The notes under the pieces are model-generated. The model was not told the origin of the DNA. It searched no databases and saw only the letters and a program-made list of their open reading frames with translations. Below are positions 56,840-64,000 of a DNA stretch of 64,000 nt, piece by piece. The number at the start of each line of letters is the position of its first letter. Position 1 is the stretch's first letter. The DNA comes from Romanomermis culicivorax (Eukaryota; Nematoda; Enoplea; Mermithida; Mermithidae). Location: NCBI GenBank assembly GCA_963922205.1, contig CAWUHX010000011.1, positions 2,108,249-2,172,248 on the forward strand, in the 5' to 3' direction. The translations under genes were made by a program, and so were the position numbers.

Positions 56840-59058
56840 GGGGGGGGGGTTTCTAGGTGATCAATGTCAAAGGATTGCTTTGCTGTCTGTGAGGGGAATC
56901 GAGAAACAGCATCTGCGTTGCGATTAGCAGTGCCTTTCTTAGGTCGAATGTCTAGCTGAATACCAGAGAGGGCTAATCCCCAACTGGCAATGCGAGGGGA
57001 CGGGTTTTCCTTTTGTAAGACTGCCTGAACTGCTGTATGGTCAGTGTGGACAATAACATGTTGCTGGAAAAGATAGGGGCGGAAATACTTGACAAATTCG
57101 ACTACTGCAAGGGTTTCCAACACAGTGATCGGGTAGTTGCGTTCTGCGGGTTTCAATGTGCGGCTCCCAAAAGCAATGGGGGGATCCTGACCTTTACTAT
57201 CTAGCTGACTGAGAATGGCGCCGATTCCGAGTTTTGAGGCGTCAGTTTGCAGAATAAACGGTTTTGTGAAATCGGGGTGCTGCAGTATTGGGGCATGAAT
57301 GAGTAATTCTTTTAGCTTAGAGAATGCATTTTGCTGTTCAGGGCCCCAGGAAAATTCTGAGTTCTTTTTGAGTAGCGATGTGAGTGGGCTAGAAACTTGA
57401 GAGCAATTTGGGATGAATCTGCGATAATATGAGGGTAGGCCAAGGAATGACTTAACTTCTTTTGAGCTTTTGGGTGTGGGTATGTCATAAATGGCCTGTA
57501 CCTTATGGGGATCTGGTGAAATGCCTTGCTGAGAAATGACGTGGCCTAAGTATTGGACTTGGGGTTGGCAGAATTTGCATTTTTGTATATTTAGTTTAAG
57601 GCCTGCTTGTGAGAATCGGGCAAGAATAGTGTCTAAACGTTCCAGCATTTGGGCATGGGAGTCTGCAAATACCAAAACATCCTCGAGATATACAAGGCAT
57701 GTGTTCCATTGCAGACCCGGAAGAATAACATCCATTAACCTTTGGAATGTGGCTGGGGCATTGGTAAGACCGAAGGGGAGGTAGTTGAATTGATACTGGC
57801 CGGCTGAGCAATTAAAGGCCATTTTTTCTCTGTCTGCTTGTGCTATGGGAATGGAATAATATGCATTGGATTGGTCAAGGGACGTAAAATATTTCATTCC
57901 ACGTAGGGTGTCTAGAATTTCGTCTATGCGGGGCAGGGGGTATGTATCTTTTTTGGTTACTTTATTGAGGCCTCTAAAATCAATGCATAAACGATGGCCT
58001 CCGTCTTTTTTGGGAACTAAAACTGTGTTGGTACACCATGGGGAATTGCTTTGGCTTATGGCACCTGCTGCTGCGAGTTGCTCAGCTTCTGCTTGTATGA
58101 TTTGCTTTTCTTTTGGGGAAGTCCGATAAAGTTGTCTACGTACGGGTTGGGAGCCATTGGTGTCAATTGTATGTGAAACGAGGGTGGTTCTACCTACGTC
58201 TATTTTGGATTTAGCATATAATGTAGGATACTTCGATAGGGCATGTAGGAGTTGCATTTTCTCGGTTTCTGTGAGGTCACTGGAGGTTAAATTGACATTT
58301 TCTTTTAACCATGTGAATGTATCAAAAGGGTTGGGCTGGGTTTGCGTGGAGGGGGTTACGCTAGTGGGGGCATTTTGTTTTGGGATGTAACAAGAGACTG
58401 TGCCAATGCATGTTCCAGGGTAAAGAATTTGAGCTGTGTCTTGTGTATTTAGGACGGATATGCGTATGCGACTGTTTTGATTTTCAGAGACACAAGCTGC
58501 AAAATGGACTTTTGGATTCTGTTTGGGTTTCGGGGTGAATTCAAGCTGTTTGACCTGTAAGTACGATTTGGGCAATGGGACAGTGAATTCAGTTACTGTA
58601 GGGGGTGGTAATTCTAATTTCTCATCCAAATAAGTTCCACCACGAGTTGAAAGAGGGCTATATTCTAGGCCATCACAAGGTAGTATGACATTGCCAAATT
58701 TGACCTGTGATTTTTGATTGTTGATAGTGTATTCCGAAAATCGACTGAGAATGTTTTTGCCTAGAAGGATGTCTGCTGTGCAATCTTTTTGGACATGGAC
58801 CATGATTGTTTCCTGGATTGTTTGGGCTGTCACTGTGACAAAAGTGGTCCCTACAAAGTGAATCGGAAGATTATTTGCTGCTTTTGCTTGGACTAGCGGG
58901 GGTTTCATGTCTAACTGTAGGATTTGAGCGATTCGGGAATCAATGAGTGAGTAAACTGCACCAGTGTCAATCATGCCTTTTGTCATTAATTTGCCGTTAA
59001 TTGTGATTGGAATATGAGGGGCATGTTTCTCAGGTACATTTTGGGGTGGCTTATTTGA
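56728..59058 (-). pseudogene. pol: Protease, reverse transcriptase and RNase H of element C
   Basis: The frame continues from Env after TGA at 59,103-59,101. Protease: MIDTGAVYSLID (DTG) and ILLGKNIL. A pre-RT region follows, then RT with CTNTVLVPKKDGGHRLCIDF and DQSNAYYSIP. The catalytic box reads YLED instead of YLDD, losing one metal-binding Asp. RNase H keeps all four acidic residues (QTDAS, LETLAV, HTDHTAV, ANRNADAV). The frame then runs through a G10 run (56,840-56,849) and ends out of frame at 56,728. Met 58,986 is internal to the protease and not a real start. About 750 codons, a usual length for these three domains. Confidence 0.92.
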
Positions 59059-59100
59059 TGCAGATTGGTGAATTTGATTAATGAGTTCGATTGCAGGAGT

Positions 59101-61635
59101 TCAGGGGGTATCAATATCGACAAGGACGTATTTCTGCTGTGTTTGTGCCCCACGACGATTAGCTAATTCTAAGAGAGCATGGCCGAAAGATGGGGGTATG
59201 GTCTCATGTAAATGTCTGTTGTTTGATGGTATTTCATACGCATGTTCATTTGTGGCATGATGTTTTGGAGAGGGGAAATATTTTCGAAGAATGAGAAAAG
59301 AATAAAAGATGCCTGCAATAACTACAGTAATAACGGTTAGATTGATAATGATTTGTAGGGGTCCTTTGAGTAAATTGTTTAATCCGTCCGTGAGACTTTG
59401 GGTGGTACCAGTTATTACATGTTCTATGCCTTGGCCGGCGCCAGAGAGGGTATTTCCGAGTGCTTGGCCAGTGCCTGAGATCATGTTGTAAACTGTATCG
59501 GAATTGAGAGACATTTGGGCGGTGTAATTGACGAGTTTTTTAACAACATTTTCGAGTGTGTGAGTTTTGTAAATGTATTGTTTCAAAAAGAGTAAGTTGG
59601 TTGAAATAGTTGCAAGTTGATCATGAAAAATGGCGGGTGTATTAAAATGGAAGAGGGAGAAATTTTAGTTCCAGACGATTTCTAAAGGTAAATTTGTGAC
59701 ATGCGGGGATCCTGTTTCACTAACCCATGTATTATTCTGTTTGTAAAGGGCTACATGCATGTGATGGCAGTCAACAGTTTGTGAAAAAGGGGTCAAATCG
59801 TTGCCTCCTGGATTTGAAAACATGAGTTCGGTTCCTACGAGAATGGGCAAAAGTTTGTAGCATGTTTGGTTGATTTTATGGTTGTGAAAGACTTTGGATG
59901 CGTTTACCTGCTTGCAGGGCCAGACTGTGAGGGCTCCTCCTGTGAGTTCTGCTATGATGTCCGTTCGCTGTAGGAATGCACGCGCTCCAAGGGTTGCATC
60001 AAGAAGTAAAATTTGCCATACGAGATCAAGGTGACGCTGCGCCTGTCTGCATAATTCACTCCATACGTTTTTGAAATTTTGAATTTCGAATTCCTGTATT
60101 TTGTCTGCTAGATAGTTTAGTTTCGCATTAATGGGTTCAAAATGATCAAAATCGTATAGTGTAGTATGAGTTTTGTTGGTTTTTGGGGTTAAAAATGTGT
60201 TACGATGTGGGGTGCTTTTGTCTAATTGTACGATAATGCCTTGTTCGGTTAGAATGCTGTCTTGGATTTCTGGGCAACTGGGGTTCGAAAAAACTGTATT
60301 TTTAACCGAGAATGCACCTTATAGCTCTTCTATTATCATGTGTGTTTGCGTGAGTTTGATGGGATGTGTATTTTTGTATTCGAAAGGGCATAAGTTTTCA
60401 AATGCTGTTTCATTCCAGATAATGGATCGGTCAGCTGTGACACAATGACCTGATGTCGGTTTGCATGACCCCAGGTCACCTAATGTACCTGTCATAGATT
60501 TTCCATTCCAAGATGCTATTTGTCCTATTTCTATGATGATGTTAGTGACCGAGGTACAATGGTCTGTGCAACACCATGTGTACTCTATGCTTAGGGAGTT
60601 GTTTGTTGACCAAAATCCTGGTTGGGTTTCGTATAATTTTTGACCGTTGTGTTCTTTGTCTATAACGACTGCCTTACAAACATGTGGGGTTAGATTTTGC
60701 ATTTCGGTTTGGTTGAAGACAATATCTTTTGATCCAAAAAATCCTGTATTAGTACAAATTTTGCATTTGCGAACACTGCATTTGTATGCGTCTGTAATGT
60801 GGGGCTTAGTGGAGGGGATATAGATTTTTCCGAATGTCTGTATGGGTTTGTCTACTGTGGAAGGGGGCATGCATGATACAAGTTTTGGTATGCTGACTGA
60901 GTGACCGCTCAATGAAGTTCCACACATCTGAAATTGGGCACTACACGATGTGGGGATTATTATACAAAGAAAAATACAAAACATCGGCCAAATAGAATGT
61001 TTTAGTGGAGGCGGCGGGGCACTGTGTTTTTTCGCTCTGCTCGATTTGGCGTGGCGAGTGTTGTCGTTTTGCGGTTTTGAGCTGGGGGGGGGGTGGCCGG
61101 TTTGAAATCTGAACGGTCTGTAAAATTTTAGAAGTTGAGTCATGGGATGGGGTTTGGACTTGCTTACTTGTGGGGTCGGTAGAAGTGTTTGGCGGGGGCG
61201 GAATTGGTAGGGTTCGGGGGTCAGGCCATGGAGAAGAGACAACAAGTTGCGGCCTGCTTTCGACGGGGTTTCGGGGGCGGTGGGCGGCGTAGTGTCTTGC
61301 TTTCGGGGGATCTTGTAGCCTACGGGGATGGTGGGAGGCGATTTTTCGATTTTTGCGGCTTCAGGCCTGGGGGGTGGTGACATGGCGCACCAATCGGGTA
61401 CGTCCAGGTTGAGGACGTATTCGTCACTACGGCGGTGGGTAGTGGGCATGATAGTTCCTAAAGTAGTCTGAGGGCCCTTAGTTATGGCGGGTAATTTTGA
61501 GTAAAATGCGGGGTCGTCAATGTCCATGAGGGGTTGGGGTTGCTTGTACTCAATGCAGTTTTGAATATTACGACTTTGCTGATTTGGACAATATCTGCTT
61601 GTATGACCTCTCTGCTTGCATATGAAACATTGAAA
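59101..61635 (-). pseudogene. env: Envelope-like glycoprotein of element C, between Gag and Pol in the same frame
   Basis: The frame runs through MDIDDPAFY (61,527), a proline-rich part of about 170 residues, a hydrophobic signal-like segment (SIWPMFCIFLCIIIPTSC) and a Cys-rich ectodomain. The ectodomain has CKICTNTGFFGS, a WCCTDHCTSVTN cluster, GDLGSCKPTSGHC and several glycosylation sequons. A Gly-rich amphipathic stretch, a membrane anchor (IIINLTVITVVIAGIFYSFLIL) and a tail follow. In-frame stops: TAA 60,321-60,319, TAA 59,667-59,665 and TGA 59,103-59,101. Element A has CAA at the first two, so these were Gln codons. It is a retrovirus-like membrane protein, with signal and anchor; which fusion-protein class it belongs to I cannot tell. 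Confidence 0.82.
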
Positions 61636-62742
61636 ATTGGAGTAGGGTTTTGAAAGGCAGTTATCTGATCTATGTCCTGTTTGGGAGCAGTGGATGCATC
61701 AGCTTTTACAATCACGTGTACTGTGATTATTACGGAAACAGATTTCACATGATTTTCGGGTACCTACTGATTTACAATTACGAGCTACGTGTCCAATTTG
61801 TCCACACTGGAAGCATGTGGGCTGCCTAGGGGTGGTATTGTTCCTGTAAGCATTATTCCTGCTGAAAGTATTGTTACTGAAATTGTTGTAGCTACTTTGT
61901 TGTGGGGATTGAGGTATTTGTTTGATCTGCAACTGTAAATCTTTTACTTGTTGTTCTAACTGATGCAAAAGGTCCTGTTGGTCTGTGTTTTTGGTTAGGG
62001 AAAAGATGGGTTCGGGTTTTGGGGGTATGAAGGGAAGGACGTTAGATTTTAACTCGTTTCTAAGGATTTGCTGTTCAATGTAAGCTGCTTCGTCTGACAT
62101 TTCTTTTAGAGTTGCGAATCTTCTATACTTAATTGCTTCCCTGATTTCGTTTTGCATGCCTTCTACAAAGAGGGGTTTTATGATCATTTCTCGTGCATCT
62201 GTGTTAAAGTTAGGGTAGGCGAGGGTTGCGAGATGTTCTAGATCAAATAAGAATTCAGTCACTGTTTCTGATCGCTTTTGCTTTCTTTCGCGTAAGAATT
62301 GTTGATGTAGCTCATTACCTCTATTGTTTGGGAAAAATGCCTGTAATGCAACTTTATACTGCTCGTATGTGTGGGGAGGGTTTTCGGAATTGGCTAAACT
62401 TTTGAATTTTGCTAACGCGGCTCCTCCTAAATGAATTTCTAAACATGCCAACTTTAATTGTACGTCTGTATCTTTCATGCCTTGGAGTGCCATGAATTGT
62501 TCTAATCTTTTGTTCCATTCACCAAAATGTTGGGTCACGCCGCCCGTGAATACTGTAGGTTTCGCATAGAAATTATTTGCCATGTTATTACGAATGTTTG
62601 CTGTTCTTAGATCGTCTATTAGGGTAGGGTTTACTGTATTCTGATTCAATTGTGTGCGTAGGGTACGAAAATGTTCTGAAAATAAATCGTTTATCTGCTC
62701 TCTAACAATTTCTCCTAAATGATCTTGTGTTTGGTGGGTCAT
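61636..62742 (-). pseudogene. gag: Gag of element C with four zinc knuckles
   Basis: I take the ATG at 62,742 (MTHQTQDHLGEIVREQ), although the frame is open back into the LTR. A capsid-like helical domain, a coiled coil (LLHQLEQQVKDLQLQIKQ) and an Asn-rich linker come first. Two CCHC knuckles follow: CFQCGQIGHVARNC and CEICFRNNHSTRDC. TGA at 61,701-61,699 then cuts the frame, but it continues with two more knuckles, CIHCSQTGHRSDNC and CFICKQRGHTSRYC, and leads into Env without a further stop. Element A has Arg (AGA) at the TGA position. It binds RNA and forms the particle in this family. Confidence 0.9.
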
Positions 62743-62957
62743 TCTTGGTTTACGCTGGGATTTCTGCTTAAACACTTCAATTTTTGCTTCACGCTGTATT
62801 CCTTTAAATGTATCGCTTAATGTTTCGTTGGAGGGGATTTCCAGCTTGCTTTCTACGAATACTGTCTTACTGTAGGAAATGATTACTACTGTATTATCTA
62901 ATGCTTCTAACTGCCCGGATAAGAGTACACCTAATTGGGGGCAGGGAGTTCCAGTGG

Positions 62958-62985
62958 TTAATGTAACGGTACGGTCACCAAAATA
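62958..62985 (-). promoter_or_regulatory. Primer-binding region of element C
   Basis: In element sense the sequence after the 5' LTR is TATTTTGGTGACCGTACC. TGGTGACCGTACC is the likely site for the 3' end of a tRNA primer; I cannot name the tRNA. Confidence 0.5.
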
Positions 62986-63882
62986 TGTAACGACCAGATT
63001 TGTGTGAGGTACTTTACTTCTAACCAATCGGTCGATATGGCAGGGACAAAAGGGGCACGGGCGGTACAATATGGGGCGATAATATACGAATGACCGATGG
63101 TCGCTTGAACGTCGACAATACAAAACGCGTTTCGATTTATAATACAAATGGGGGTCTCGGTTTAAGTTGCTTTCGGATAATCGGCCGCTTGCAAATGTAT
63201 AAAAAGGACGGGGCGAGCGCGGAAGGCAAAAACATAAAACCACAAGAATAAGAATGATCAAAATCACGCTTTGCTTCTTCTTTTATACGGCGATTTTGGC
63301 CACTTCCTGGGTGTTGCAGGAGGTCGAGCTTCTGTCCATCTTCTTCTGCCAATCGTCGTTTCCTGCTTCGCCTTTTATGCTTACTTAGTTACGCCTCTCC
63401 AACGCTTTCCTGGTACTGTATGCTTTCTGTGGTTTGCTTGCTTCCTATGGTGGGCTTGGCCACACCTTTGTGCTTCTGTGCATGCTTCCTGTATCGGTTT
63501 CTCTGTATACACATGTTTTGTGGGGCCGCCGCTACCGTTACACTTGAGACTACTGTCTGGCGGGGCTTCTATGTATTTTACTGTGTGCAGGTGTTGTTTA
63601 CGATTTTTACGGGGGATTATGGTAGCTGTGGAATGTGTAGTTTAGTGTAGGTTCTAGGGGAACAGCTGCCGTTTGTGCAAATTAATTAGGGCATCTTAAT
63701 TGGGCTACCGGGGTGTGAACGGATCAAAATAAAGTACTTCACGTAATTTTATAGGAATGTTTGGGTGTGAATCCCAGACACCCTTGAGACGATAAAATGT
63801 GAAAATAAAATAATATCTAATAAATGTCTATCACATACAGTATGCTACATATTTACAGTACTGCTTTAGCAGGTACGTTACA
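62986..63882 (-). repeat. 5' LTR of element C with TATA box
   Basis: 897 bp. In minus sense GCCGTATAAAAGAAG at about 63,293-63,279 is a strong TATA box, placing transcription start near 63,260 and the U3 part at 63,882-63,260. The open frame found from 63,267 starts right there, so its first Met is probably not used. Confidence 0.92.
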
Positions 63883-63886
63883 CGTC

Positions 63887-64000
63887 TAAAAAGTCATGGG
63901 AGTACGTTCATTTACATTAATGATGATTTTTTGTGTAAAGTGACCGCGTCCATTGAATTCCCAATGGTCGAAAACCTTTCCTGCCAAAAAATCATGCAAA
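63887..64000. repeat. Satellite array resuming after element C
   Basis: GATTTTTTGTGTAAAGTGACC, then GTCCATTGAATTCCCAATGG and CCAAAAAATCATGCAAA are a further unit of the same satellite as at 54,255-54,595; with C and one CGTC removed, spacing to the previous unit is about 96 bp. Runs off the window. Confidence 0.85.

Larger units (their letters stand above)
54596..63882 (-). mobile_element. LTR retroelement C (Gypsy-lineage, single-frame gag-env-pol), 9,287 bp
   Basis: Near-identical LTRs (54,596-55,495 and 62,986-63,882) start TGTAACG and end CGTTACA, with a 4-bp duplication CGTC at 54,592-54,595 and 63,883-63,886. On the minus strand it has leader, gag, envelope, protease, RT and RNase H all in one frame broken by four stops, then integrase after a shift at a G10 run. 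It is the best preserved of the three copies but carries a damaged RT active site (YLED). It sits inside the satellite array. Confidence 0.96.

Noticed and set aside
61189-61380. Plus-strand Gly/Arg-rich frame in C
   Set aside because: Antisense of the proline-rich part of the envelope precursor.

Overview
This is a piece of an invertebrate animal nuclear genome, and almost all of it is mobile DNA. It is AT-rich, uses GT-AG spliceosomal introns, and holds a Polinton/Maverick element, LTR retroelements with retrovirus-like genes, cut-and-paste DNA transposons, satellites, and part of one split cellular gene. I cannot name the phylum from sequence alone.

Positions 1-14,021: a decaying Polinton (Maverick) element. 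A leftward block encodes the virion and integration genes, read from about 8.3 kb down to the left window edge: two unrecognised genes, packaging ATPase, a membrane protein, an HMG-box-like protein with one small intron, two small Polinton-conserved proteins, chromodomain integrase, adenain-type protease, a two-helix membrane protein, penton (minor capsid), a small basic core protein and the start of the double-jelly-roll major capsid protein. A rightward protein-primed DNA polymerase B gene starts at 9,140 and is cut by ten introns of 50-64 nt. ATPase and several small genes are open; protease, penton, core protein, integrase N-terminus and PolB carry stops or frameshifts.

Positions 14,022-21,900: repeats (a tandem duplication of about 0.5 kb, hairpins, a 580-bp mariner-type MITE with TA duplications, a 21-bp minisatellite, a cluster of 14-18-bp palindromes) and the last three recognisable exons of a cellular four-helix-type membrane protein gene on the minus strand (18,955-20,616).

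Positions 21,903-30,826 (element A, plus strand), 42,024-54,247 (element B, minus strand) and 54,596-63,882 (element C, minus strand) are three Ty3/Gypsy-lineage LTR retroelements. All three have the same very unusual layout: gag, then an envelope-like glycoprotein, then protease-RT-RNase H-integrase. In C the gag, envelope, protease, RT and RNase H parts lie in one reading frame broken only by four stop codons and a G-run frameshift before integrase; comparison with A shows that at least two of the stops replaced CAA codons and that integrase was originally in the same frame. The ancestor therefore seems to have encoded a single Gag-Env-Pol polyprotein, with an internal signal-like segment before the ectodomain and a membrane anchor after it. 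A and C have 4-bp target duplications (ATAC and CGTC). B is a divergent family with a second retropepsin-like domain after Env and a roughly 66-bp tandem array in its leader. None of the three copies looks active.

Positions 30,827-41,000: a transposon with roughly 0.9-kb inverted termini and DDE-transposase-like remnants (31,779-35,326), a nested fold-back structure (36,985-38,835), and another inverted-repeat pair (39,098-40,795). A satellite of about 90-97 bp period flanks both B and C, which appear to have landed inside it.
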